Positions 1 to 5,821 of a stretch of DNA of 6,694 bases are shown piece by piece. The notes beneath the pieces were generated by a model that ran no database searches, had not been told where the DNA came from, and saw only the letters and a program-made list of their open reading frames with translations. The stretch is from Methanosarcinales archaeon (GTDB lineage: Archaea; Halobacteriota; Methanosarcinia; Methanosarcinales; Methanogasteraceae): NCBI GenBank assembly GCA_030606635.1, contig JAUWGA010000095.1, positions 1-6,694 on the forward strand, read 5' to 3'. The translations under genes and the position numbers were made by a program. The stretch's first letter is position 1. Every line of letters starts with the position of its first letter.

Positions 1-640
1 TGGTGTTGCTGCCACCAAATCGTTCACATCGCAACTGGCGTGTCTGCTTTTGCTTTCAGTGCAACTCGGTAAAGCGAGAAAGACGTTATCAACGGCAGAT
101 GTAAACGACTTCGTCTACGAATTAAAGCAGATGAGCGGGAACATCCAGCGTGTGCTCAACAGTGCGCCTGATATCCGGAAGTGCGCAACCATGTTTGCTG
201 ATGCGGATCAGTTCCTGTTCATGGGCAGGGGCGCAAACTATCCAGCCGCGCTTGAAGGCGCGCTAAAATTAAAAGAGATCTCCTACATCCCGGCAGAAGG
301 ATTTCCAGCAGGAGAAATGAAGCACGGTCCGCTTGCCCTGATCTACGACGGGGTCCCGGTGGTTGCGATAGCGACGAAGGATCCGGTGTACGAGAAGACG
401 CTCGGGAACATCAAGGAGGTGAAGGCAAGAGGCGCAACCGTCATCGGCATCGCAAACGAGAGCGACACCAAGATTGCGAAATACGTGGATTATGTGCTCA
501 GGATACCTGATACCGATCCGTGGATCGCGCCCGTCCTCTCTTCAGTCGTGCTCCAGTTGTTCGCATATTATGTCGCACATCACAGGGGTTGCGAGATCGA
601 TAAGCCGAGAAATCTTGCAAAGAGCGTTACGGTTGAGTGA
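1..640 (+). CDS. glmS: GlmS C-terminal part (glutamine--fructose-6-phosphate aminotransferase), 5' truncated by window
   Basis: GlmS makes glucosamine-6-P from fructose-6-P and glutamine in the cytoplasm, the first step to UDP-GlcNAc. The frame is open from base 2, so the gene begins upstream; the 212 residues seen are roughly the last third of a ~600 aa protein, covering the end of the first SIS domain and the whole second one. It opens with GVAATKSFTSQL, a GlmS hallmark, so the internal TTG at 50 is not the real start. In visible numbering, KLKE ends at E92, MKHGP has H108, and the terminus PRNLAKSVTVE has K207. The spacings E92-H108 (16) and H108-K207 (99) equal those of E. coli GlmS Glu488, His504 and Lys603, so the isomerase site looks intact. 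The glutaminase domain lies outside the window. glmM follows after 27 nt, as expected for one pathway operon. Very sure of identity. Confidence 0.97.
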   Translation, partial: GVAATKSFTSQLACLLLLSVQLGKARKTLSTADVNDFVYELKQMSGNIQRVLNSAPDIRKCATMFADADQFLFMGRGANYPAALEGALKLKEISYIPAEGFPAGEMKHGPLALIYDGVPVVAIATKDPVYEKTLGNIKEVKARGATVIGIANESDTKIAKYVDYVLRIPDTDPWIAPVLSSVVLQLFAYYVAHHRGCEIDKPRNLAKSVTVE

Positions 641-667
641 GCGTGATAGGGTGCCCGGAGTGATACT

Positions 668-2005
668 ATGAAATTCGGATCGAGCGGGATACGAGGAATC
701 GCGAATCAGGTGGTTACGTCAGAATTGACCCTCCGGATCGGACGTGCGGTTGGCACGGACCGGGGCAGCGTCGTCGTTGGGCACGACACGAGAAGAGCGG
801 CAGAGATGATCGAGTACGCGGCGATATCAGGGCTCCTCTCGGTGGGCTGCAGGGTTACGCGGGTTGGAATGGTCGCAACACCGACGCTCGCCTACGCCGC
901 GAGGGATTACGACTGCGGCATCATGGTGACCGCCTCTCACAATCCGCCTGAGTACATCGGCGTGAAACTCTTCAATCCTGATGGGATGGCGTTTGACGCA
1001 AAGCAGCAGAAGACGATCGAACGGTTGATCGGAGAGACCGGGAACGCAAATATCAAACTTGCATCGTGGGATCGGATGCACCCGGTCAGAACGGACGAAA
1101 ACGCGGTCTCAAACCATATATCGCGGATCCTTGCAGGCGTCAATATCGAGAAGAGGATGCGGGTGGTGGTGGACTGTGGCTGCGGTGCGGCATCGCTCAC
1201 AACGCCGTACCTGCTAAGGGCGATGGGTTGCGATGTGGTGACGCTTAATAGCCAGCCAGATGGGTTTTTCCCGGGACGCAGTCCCGAACCGAAGAGCGAA
1301 ACGCTCACTCTGCTTCAGTCAGCGGTTCTCAGTACGAATGCCGATCTCGGGATTGCGCATGACGGCGATGCGGATCGGATGGTCGCTGTCGATGACCAGG
1401 GAGAGGTTGTCAGCAATGACAAACTCCTCGCGTTCTTTGGAATGCACGAAGCAAGGAATAAGATGGTCATTCCTGTGGACACTTCCATGTTAATCGATGC
1501 AGTGCTCCCTGATATCGAGATAATCAGAACGCGGGTCGGGGATGTCTTCATCGCAGAGGAGATGAAGCAGACAGGGGCTGATTTCGGCGGCGAGCCGAGC
1601 GGTACATGGATATTTCCGCGGGTGTCTTACTGCCCTGAAGGTATCTATGCTGCAGCGAGACTCGTTGAGCTACTGAGCAGGGGGGACGTGAGATTCAGCG
1701 ATCATCTCTCGCCGATGCCAGAGTACGAGATCAAGCGCGGGTCGATCTCATATCGTGGAGATATCGATGACAGGCGGATCGAAGGAGAACTACGCGCACT
1801 TCCCTCTTCCGACATCAGCACGATCGATGGGATCAGGCTCGGATTCGATGATGCGTGGGCGCTCGTCCGCCCTTCAGGAACAGAACCCCTGATCCGGATC
1901 ACTGTCGAGGGCGCGACATCGGGAGTGGTCGAGAAATTATACCATGAGATACATAAAATCGTAAAAGGAGCAATCGATGAAAGCAGTGATCCTCGCAGCA
2001 GGTGA
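668..2005 (+). CDS. glmM: Phosphoglucosamine mutase GlmM
   Basis: Converts glucosamine-6-P to glucosamine-1-P. The 445 aa length is normal for the alpha-D-phosphohexomutase family, and all four domain signatures are present: the N-terminal FGSSGIRG (3-10); the phosphoserine loop TASHNPPEYIG with catalytic Ser90; the metal-binding DGDADR (232-237); the sugar-specificity loop GEPSGTW (308-314); and the C-terminal phosphate-binding loop RPSGTEPLIR (401-410). The start ATG at 668 is preceded by GGAGTGAT (657-664), and the second residue begins the conserved N-terminal strand, so the start is secure. The 3' end overlaps glmU by 29 nt, and the last residues (DESSDPRSR) are read through the glmU start region. 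Sequence alone cannot exclude phosphomannomutase activity, but position between glmS and glmU makes GlmM by far the likeliest role. Confidence 0.95.
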   Translation: MKFGSSGIRGIANQVVTSELTLRIGRAVGTDRGSVVVGHDTRRAAEMIEYAAISGLLSVGCRVTRVGMVATPTLAYAARDYDCGIMVTASHNPPEYIGVKLFNPDGMAFDAKQQKTIERLIGETGNANIKLASWDRMHPVRTDENAVSNHISRILAGVNIEKRMRVVVDCGCGAASLTTPYLLRAMGCDVVTLNSQPDGFFPGRSPEPKSETLTLLQSAVLSTNADLGIAHDGDADRMVAVDDQGEVVSNDKLLAFFGMHEARNKMVIPVDTSMLIDAVLPDIEIIRTRVGDVFIAEEMKQTGADFGGEPSGTWIFPRVSYCPEGIYAAARLVELLSRGDVRFSDHLSPMPEYEIKRGSISYRGDIDDRRIEGELRALPSSDISTIDGIRLGFDDAWALVRPSGTEPLIRITVEGATSGVVEKLYHEIHKIVKGAIDESSDPRSR

Positions 2006-3164
2006 AGGGGCGAGAATGCGTCCGCTTACGGCATCATGCCCGAAGGTGATGCTGCCGGTTACAAACGTGCCGATACTTGAGCATATCATCGTGGCTACGA
2101 GGGATGCGGGTATCGATGATTTCGTCTGTGTGGTCGGATACATGGGCGATGTTATCCGGGATTATTTTGGGGACGGAAGCCGCCTTGGCGTCCATATCGA
2201 TTACGTGGAGCAGAGAGAGCAACTTGGCACCGCCCATGCGATAGGGATGGCTTCCCGATCTGTGGGGGCGCGATTCCTTGTTTTAAACGGTGATGCGATC
2301 GTTGCGCCGCCTGATCTTCGCGCGCTCATCGGGCGGAAGGAGGATATCGTCCTTGCAACGAAGGAACTGGAGAATCCCGCGGGGTATGGCGTTGTGAAGG
2401 CCGATGGCGATAGGGTCGCCCGGATCATCGAAAAACCAGACCATGCAGCCGGGAATCTGGTGAACGCAGGGATCTACCTCTTCTCAGATACCATCTTTGA
2501 TGCCATCAGGGAGACCGGGGAATCGGTACGCGGGGAATACGAGATCACGGATTCCATAAATGCGCTTGCAAGCGTTCTCGACATCGGCTACTCGATGCTC
2601 GATACATGGATCGATATCGGAAGACCGTGGAACCTCCTGGATGCAAACGAATATCTGCTTGCTGGCAACGATTCAGAGATTACAGGCGTAGTCGAGCCCT
2701 ACGCCACATTAAACGGTACCATCCGGGTCGGGAAGGGCAGTATCATCAGAAACGGCTCTTACATCACAGGACATGTGATCATCGGAGAGAACTGTGATAT
2801 CGGTCCGAACTGCTTTATCAGACCTGGTACGGCTATAGGTGATAACGTACGCATCGGAAATGCTGTTGAGGTCAAAAACAGCATCGTGATGGACGGTACA
2901 AACATCGGTCATCTCAGTTATGTCGGGGACAGCGTCATCGGGCGTGGCTGCAACCTCGGCGCCGGAACGAAGATCGCGAACCTGCGACACGACGGCAGGA
3001 ACATCCGTGCGATTGTGAAGGGCGAGTCTGTTGACACCGGCAGGAGAAAACTTGGCGTGGTCATGGGGGATGGTGTGCATACCGGGATCAATACGAGCAT
3101 CAACGTCGGCGTGATGATGGCGGCTGGGATGAGCACGCGTCCAGGGGAGGTTGTGATGCGATGA
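1977..3164 (+). CDS. glmU: Archaeal bifunctional GlmU: GlcN-1-P N-acetyltransferase / UDP-GlcNAc pyrophosphorylase
   Basis: Catalyses the last two steps to UDP-GlcNAc: acetylation of glucosamine-1-P, then uridylyl transfer. Residues 1-230 form the nucleotidyltransferase: LAAGEGARMRPLT (7-19), PKVMLP with Lys23, EQLGTAHA (81-88), NGDAI (104-108), EKP (152-154) and WIDIGRPWNL (211-220). Residues ~235-385 are hexapeptide repeats of a left-handed beta-helix. This RmlA-like head plus helix, 395 aa, is the archaeal form (compare Sulfurisphaera ST0452, ~400 aa) rather than bacterial GlmU. GHLSYVGDS gives His312 and Tyr315, and Asn335 follows; their spacing matches ST0452 His308/Tyr311/Asn331 as I recall them. 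The start ATG at 1977 has AAGGAG (1965-1970) upstream, although it lies 29 nt inside glmM. A monofunctional sugar-1-P nucleotidylyltransferase is possible but unlikely given glmS-glmM beside it. Confidence 0.92.
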   Translation: MKAVILAAGEGARMRPLTASCPKVMLPVTNVPILEHIIVATRDAGIDDFVCVVGYMGDVIRDYFGDGSRLGVHIDYVEQREQLGTAHAIGMASRSVGARFLVLNGDAIVAPPDLRALIGRKEDIVLATKELENPAGYGVVKADGDRVARIIEKPDHAAGNLVNAGIYLFSDTIFDAIRETGESVRGEYEITDSINALASVLDIGYSMLDTWIDIGRPWNLLDANEYLLAGNDSEITGVVEPYATLNGTIRVGKGSIIRNGSYITGHVIIGENCDIGPNCFIRPGTAIGDNVRIGNAVEVKNSIVMDGTNIGHLSYVGDSVIGRGCNLGAGTKIANLRHDGRNIRAIVKGESVDTGRRKLGVVMGDGVHTGINTSINVGVMMAAGMSTRPGEVVMR

Positions 3165-4009
3165 TTAAGAAAGCAGTAATCCCTGCTGCGGGGCTTGGAA
3201 CAAGATTCCTTCCGGTTACGAAATCGATGCCGAAGGAGATGCTCCCGATTATCGATAAGCCGATTATCCAGTTCGTTGTGGAAGAGGCGGTAGCTTCCGG
3301 AATCGATGATATCCTGATCATCACGGGTAGGGGTAAACGGGCTCTTGAAGACTATTTCGACACATCTCCGGAACTTGAAAGCCATCTCCTTAAAAACGGG
3401 AAGTATGAATTATTAAAGGAAGTACAGGACATCTCTTCGATGGTCGATATCCATTACATAAGACAGAAAGAACCAAAAGGGCTTGGGGATGCAGTGCTGC
3501 GGGCAGAAAAGCACGTTGGCGATGAAACATTCGCTGTTTTGCTTGGCGATGACATCATCAGGGGAGAGCTCTGCATAAAGCAGTTGATGGACGTTTACAC
3601 GACACATAAACGCTCTGTGCTGGCAGTGGAAGAGGTCAGTGACGTGAGCAAACACGGGATCATACAAGGCAGTAAGATCGATGAGTCGGTCTACCGTGTC
3701 GAGGATATTATCGAAAAACCAGACGCGTGCGATGCGCCATCGAATATGGGCGCGATCGGGCGATATATCCTTACGCCCGCTATATTCTCGTGTATCAAGG
3801 AGGTAGCACCGGGGTTTGGGGGCGAGATACAACTGACCGATGCCATAAGGATGCTTGTTGATCAAGAGGGTGTTTGTGCATACACGTTCAGGGGAAAGCG
3901 ATACGATGCAGGGGATAAAGCCGATTACATAAGAGCAATCATCGATTTTGCGCTGGAACGAGAGGATTTAAGAGATACGATTAAGAATTATCTACAGGTG
4001 ATGAAATGA
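3161..4009 (+). CDS. galU: UTP--glucose-1-phosphate uridylyltransferase GalU
   Basis: Makes UDP-glucose from glucose-1-P and UTP, the donor for glycosylation and precursor of UDP-galactose and UDP-glucuronate. The 282 aa length is typical of prokaryotic GalU. Diagnostic stretches are AVIPAAGLGTRFLPVTKSMP (5-24), KEMLPIIDKP (25-34), EPKGLGDAV (104-112), the metal-binding LLGDD (127-131), GRYILTP (200-206), GGEIQLTDA (220-228) and GKRYDAGDK (245-253). These separate it from RmlA and from the preceding glmU-type head, with which it shares only the general nucleotidyltransferase fold. The start ATG at 3161 overlaps the glmU stop (ATGA), with GGGGAGG at 3144-3150, so the two are translationally coupled. 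The stop overlaps the next start in the same ATGA manner. No key residue seems missing. Confidence 0.95.
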   Translation: MIKKAVIPAAGLGTRFLPVTKSMPKEMLPIIDKPIIQFVVEEAVASGIDDILIITGRGKRALEDYFDTSPELESHLLKNGKYELLKEVQDISSMVDIHYIRQKEPKGLGDAVLRAEKHVGDETFAVLLGDDIIRGELCIKQLMDVYTTHKRSVLAVEEVSDVSKHGIIQGSKIDESVYRVEDIIEKPDACDAPSNMGAIGRYILTPAIFSCIKEVAPGFGGEIQLTDAIRMLVDQEGVCAYTFRGKRYDAGDKADYIRAIIDFALEREDLRDTIKNYLQVMK

Positions 4010-4938
4010 AAGCACTGGTAACAGGATGCGCGGGGTTCATAGGCTCGCATATCACGGAACGGCTGCTCGGAGATGGTTTCGAGGTGATCGGGATAGATTG
4101 CTTCACCGATTACTATCCGCGGAAATATAAAGATAATAATATCAAAAATGCTCTGGAAGATGATGCGTTCACTCTGATAGAGCAGGATCTACGATCCATG
4201 AACGCATTCCCTGATGTGGATTATGTCTTTCATCAGGCAGCACAGGCAGGGGTGCGGAAGAGCTGGGGTAGGGACTTTGAGATCTACACACGGGATAATA
4301 TCTTGGTGACCCAACGGTTGCTGGAATATTACAAGGATTGCGAGATAAAGAAATTCGTCTATGCTTCATCGTCATCGGTCTATGGGGACTGCGAACTGCC
4401 GATGAAGGAAACTCGGATGTTAAAGCCAGTCTCCCCCTACGGCGTCACAAAACTGGCAGCAGAGAATCTATGTTATCTTTATTATAAAAACTACGGCGTG
4501 CCGACCGCCTCGCTCAGGTATTTCACAGTATACGGGCCGAGACAGCGACCTGATATGGCGACGCACCTCTTTGTCAGGGCGATCCTCGAAGGTGTTGAGA
4601 TAACGGTCTACGGGGATGGTGAGCAGACAAGGGACTTTACGTTCGTGGATGATATCGTCGAGGCGAACGTGCTTGCAGCGATTAGTGGTTCGCGGGGCGA
4701 GGTCTTCAATGTCGGCGGCGGCACAAGGATCAGTGTCAATGAATTGCTCGAGATCATGGAGAAGGTCACCGGGAGGCAAGCCGTTGTTAAATACATCGAG
4801 AAGCAGAAGGGGGATGTCAAGGATACGCTGGCGGATGCTGCTAAGATTGGCAAACTCGGATGGAAACCGAGAGTCGGAATTGAGGAAGGGGTCAGAAGGT
4901 TTGTTGGGTGGTATGAGGAACTGGTGAATCAACGATGA
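4006..4938 (+). CDS. NAD-dependent sugar-nucleotide epimerase (epimerase A), UDP-glucuronate 4-epimerase-like
   Basis: Extended short-chain dehydrogenase/reductase, 310 aa, complete. The N-terminal Rossmann motif is TGCAGFIGS (G7-xx-G10-xx-G13), acidic D31 ends strand 2, the Ser cluster is YASSSSVYG (119-127), and the catalytic pair is Y145-xxx-K149. DCFTDYYPRKYK (31-42) and YFTVYGPRQRPDMA (172-185) are features I associate with UDP-glucuronate 4-epimerases, so UDP-GlcA/UDP-GalA interconversion is the best guess; UDP-glucose 4-epimerase or UDP-GlcA decarboxylase (UDP-xylose synthase) activity cannot be excluded. It starts in an ATGA overlap with galU, just after GGTGAT (3997-4002). Its last 44 bases belong to a direct repeat whose second, decayed copy lies at 5774-5820, so this copy kept the functional 3' end (RRFVGWYEELVNQR). 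Its stop overlaps the start of the next, truncated reading frame. Confidence 0.85.
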   Translation: MKALVTGCAGFIGSHITERLLGDGFEVIGIDCFTDYYPRKYKDNNIKNALEDDAFTLIEQDLRSMNAFPDVDYVFHQAAQAGVRKSWGRDFEIYTRDNILVTQRLLEYYKDCEIKKFVYASSSSVYGDCELPMKETRMLKPVSPYGVTKLAAENLCYLYYKNYGVPTASLRYFTVYGPRQRPDMATHLFVRAILEGVEITVYGDGEQTRDFTFVDDIVEANVLAAISGSRGEVFNVGGGTRISVNELLEIMEKVTGRQAVVKYIEKQKGDVKDTLADAAKIGKLGWKPRVGIEEGVRRFVGWYEELVNQR

Positions 4939-5057
4939 AAATAGTTATAACAGGTGGCGCGGGGTTTATAGGTTCAAATCTCGCAGAGGAACTTGCAAAG
5001 AAGCATGAATTGGTTGTAGTCGATGATCGGTCCACCGGAAGGGCAGAGAATGTTGAG
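4891..5057 (+). repeat. Direct repeat copy 1: epimerase 3' end / epimerase 5' start junction
   Basis: Copy 1 covers the last 44 bases up to the A/fragment junction plus the first 41 codons of an epimerase. Aligned by eye with 5774-5943 it matches at 147 of 167 positions, with one 3-nt in-frame gap (CAG present only in copy 2). The core 4922-5009 matches at 86 of 88 positions; the flanking parts are about 70-80% identical. Copy 1 holds the working terminus of epimerase A and a truncated epimerase start. Confidence 0.9.
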
Positions 5058-5084
5058 GGTAGCAGGGTGAAAGCGGATGAGTGA
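4935..5084 (+). pseudogene. Truncated 5' fragment of an epimerase gene (49-aa open frame)
   Basis: Reads MKIVITGGAGFIGSNLAEEL and continues to a stop at 5082-5084. Codons 1-41 are the first Rossmann strand, NAD-binding glycine loop and second strand of an epimerase. The DNA there matches the start of epimerase B at 5821 in 113 of 123 positions (74 of 75 over the first 25 codons). After codon 41 the similarity stops and eight unrelated codons follow. With no catalytic Ser/Tyr/Lys it cannot be an enzyme. CGG (Arg) replaces the CTG (Leu) of the intact copy in DDLSTG, consistent with relaxed selection. It keeps expression signals: GGTGA at 4923-4927, an ATGA overlap with epimerase A, and an 8-nt overlap (ATGAGTGA) with the HEPN gene. 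It may therefore still be translated and may serve to couple translation to the HEPN gene; that role is inference. Confidence 0.88.
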
Positions 5085-5484
5085 GAACCCAAAAGAATCT
5101 AAAAGATGGTTTAAGCAGGCAGATAAGGATCTAAAAGCATCTAAAAACAGTTTAGATTCAGAAGACTATGAATGGGCGTGTTTTCAGGCTCAGCAGGCAG
5201 CAGAGAAAGCTCTGAAGTCGATTCTGTATGCTAAAGGATTTAGAAAGATATTGACACACTCGGTATTCGAGCTCATAAAAGAGGTAAGTAGATTTGGGGA
5301 GGGATTCGAGGAATGTAAGCATGGGGCGAAGGTTCTTGATAGTGCCTACATCCCAACACGATACCCAAATGGGATTGCAGGCGATCTTGTCCCTTTCGAG
5401 TATTATGAAAAGGAGGACGCGGAAGAATGTATAATGTATGCAGAGTTGATATTGAAAAAGGTGAAGGAGTTTATAGGGAAATAG
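5077..5484 (+). CDS. HEPN-domain protein, putative toxin / RNase of a HEPN-MNT pair
   Basis: 135 aa, probably cytoplasmic, no signal peptide or membrane segment. It matches the HEPN family (PF05168 type, not DUF86/HepT): W11 with QADKDL in helix 1, YEWACFQAQQAAEKALKSIL (31-50) in helix 2, then R56-xxxx-H61, the R-x4-6-H motif of HEPN ribonucleases, and the family's AYIPTRYPN (90-98). The final helix is rich in Lys/Glu. Known HEPN-MNT pairs act as toxin (HEPN RNase) and antitoxin (nucleotidyltransferase). HepT is described with RX4HXY, its Tyr being AMPylated; here the aligned position is Val63, so that control site is missing. GGTGA at 5066-5070 places the start at 5077, overlapping the epimerase fragment by 8 nt. 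The MNT gene begins inside its 3' end. RNase activity is inferred, and a non-toxic nucleotide-binding role is possible. Confidence 0.87.
   Translation: MSENPKESKRWFKQADKDLKASKNSLDSEDYEWACFQAQQAAEKALKSILYAKGFRKILTHSVFELIKEVSRFGEGFEECKHGAKVLDSAYIPTRYPNGIAGDLVPFEYYEKEDAEECIMYAELILKKVKEFIGK
5411..5416 (+). promoter_or_regulatory. Ribosome binding site deciding the MNT start
   Basis: AGGAGG lies 10 nt before the ATG at 5427 and inside the HEPN gene. The ATG at 5485, right after the HEPN stop, is in another frame. The next in-frame option, TTG at 5493, lacks such a site, so the 58-nt overlapping start is preferred. Confidence 0.65.
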
Positions 5485-5771
5485 ATGCTAAATTGAGGCT
5501 GTTTGTAAAAGAAGTGCGTAAGAAGCATGACGTTCATAAGATCATCGTCTTCGGATCCTTCGTAAGAAAAGATTTGAACGAGGGTAGCGATATCGATATA
5601 ATCATCGTTGGAGATTTTAAGGAGCGATTCCATAAGCGGATTGCGACTATCTTGGGTTTGACTGACCTGCCAATAGAGCCGCTGTGTTACACGATAGAAG
5701 AGTTCGATCGCATGGTGGATGAAGGGAACTTGTTTATAGAGGAGGCGGTGGGAGGCGGTGTGTTGATCTGA
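5427..5771 (+). CDS. Minimal nucleotidyltransferase (MNT), putative antitoxin partner of the HEPN protein
   Basis: 114 aa, a one-domain polymerase-beta-type nucleotidyltransferase. The motif G43-S44-x10-D55-x-D57 (within GSFVRKDLNEGSDIDIIIV, 43-61) is exactly the GSX10DXD of MntA-type antitoxins, and E84 in LPIEPL is a candidate third metal-binding acid, so the active site looks complete. MntA antitoxins are known to add AMP to their HEPN partner and silence it; the same is inferred here from gene pairing. The order HEPN then MNT, with a 58-nt overlap, implies co-translation. The first ~20 residues (MYNVCRVDIEKGEGVYREID) are read through the HEPN terminus and are probably not conserved. The C-terminus contains a 10-bp tandem repeat (5741-5760). 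A free-standing nucleotidyltransferase with another target is possible. Confidence 0.86.
   Translation: MYNVCRVDIEKGEGVYREIDAKLRLFVKEVRKKHDVHKIIVFGSFVRKDLNEGSDIDIIIVGDFKERFHKRIATILGLTDLPIEPLCYTIEEFDRMVDEGNLFIEEAVGGGVLI
5741..5760 (+). repeat. 10-bp tandem repeat in the MNT 3' end
   Basis: GGAGGCGGTG occurs twice in a row and encodes the EAVGGG part of the terminus. Because 10 is not a multiple of three, loss of one unit would change the ending from EAVGGGVLI to EAVC followed by a stop. Whether this varies in nature is unknown. Confidence 0.8.
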
Positions 5772-5773
5772 TG

Positions 5774-5821
5774 ATCGGAAGATTTATTGAATGATATGAG
5801 AAACAGATGGTGAATCAATGA
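5774..5821 (+). pseudogene. Degenerate 3' end of an epimerase gene
   Basis: Between the MNT stop and epimerase B lies a short stretch that still translates as IGRFIE-stop-YEKQMVNQ. It lines up with the end of epimerase A (VRRFVGWYEE-LVNQR), with one extra codon (CAG) and the conserved Trp codon TGG now TGA. By codon: V/I, R/G, R/R, F/F, V/I, G/E, W/stop, Y/Y, E/E, E/K, then L/M, V, N, Q. The mostly conservative changes suggest it diverged while coding and was then cut off from its gene body. It also supplies the GGTGA (5809-5813) used by epimerase B. It could be the end of a duplicated A or of a lost middle epimerase. Confidence 0.75.
5809..5813 (+). promoter_or_regulatory. Ribosome binding site deciding the epimerase B start
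   Basis: GGTGA lies 7 nt before the ATG at 5821, the same spacing as in the homologous site at 4923-4927 before 4935. The extra in-frame ATG at 5818 arose from a C-to-T difference at 5819 and leaves only 4 nt, so 5821 is the ancestral and preferred start; use of 5818 would add one Met. Confidence 0.65.

Noticed and set aside
50..640. Short stand-alone SIS protein starting at TTG 50
   Set aside because: The frame is open upstream to base 2 and encodes the GlmS motif GVAATKSFTSQL, so this is the tail of full-length glmS.
641..667. Possible terminator or regulatory leader between glmS and glmM
   Set aside because: Only 27 nt, with a Shine-Dalgarno site and no stable hairpin or T-run visible.
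4609..4677. DNA similarity between epimerase A (4609-4677) and B (6418-6486), 53/69 by hand count
   Set aside because: It lies over the conserved GDGEQTRDFTFV motif and differs mainly at third positions, as expected for paralogues; not evidence of recent duplication like the 4891/5774 repeat.
4964..4969. TTTATA as an archaeal TATA box for the HEPN gene
   Set aside because: It is part of the conserved Gly-Phe-Ile-Gly codons and occurs identically in epimerase B, so coding constraint explains it. AT-rich bases at 5780-5795 were dismissed likewise as epimerase coding relic.
5101..5760. Low GC of the HEPN-MNT segment as proof of horizontal transfer
   Set aside because: Hand count gives about 43%, lower than glmM or the end of epimerase B, but parts of galU and epimerase A are also near 40%, so the contrast alone is weak.
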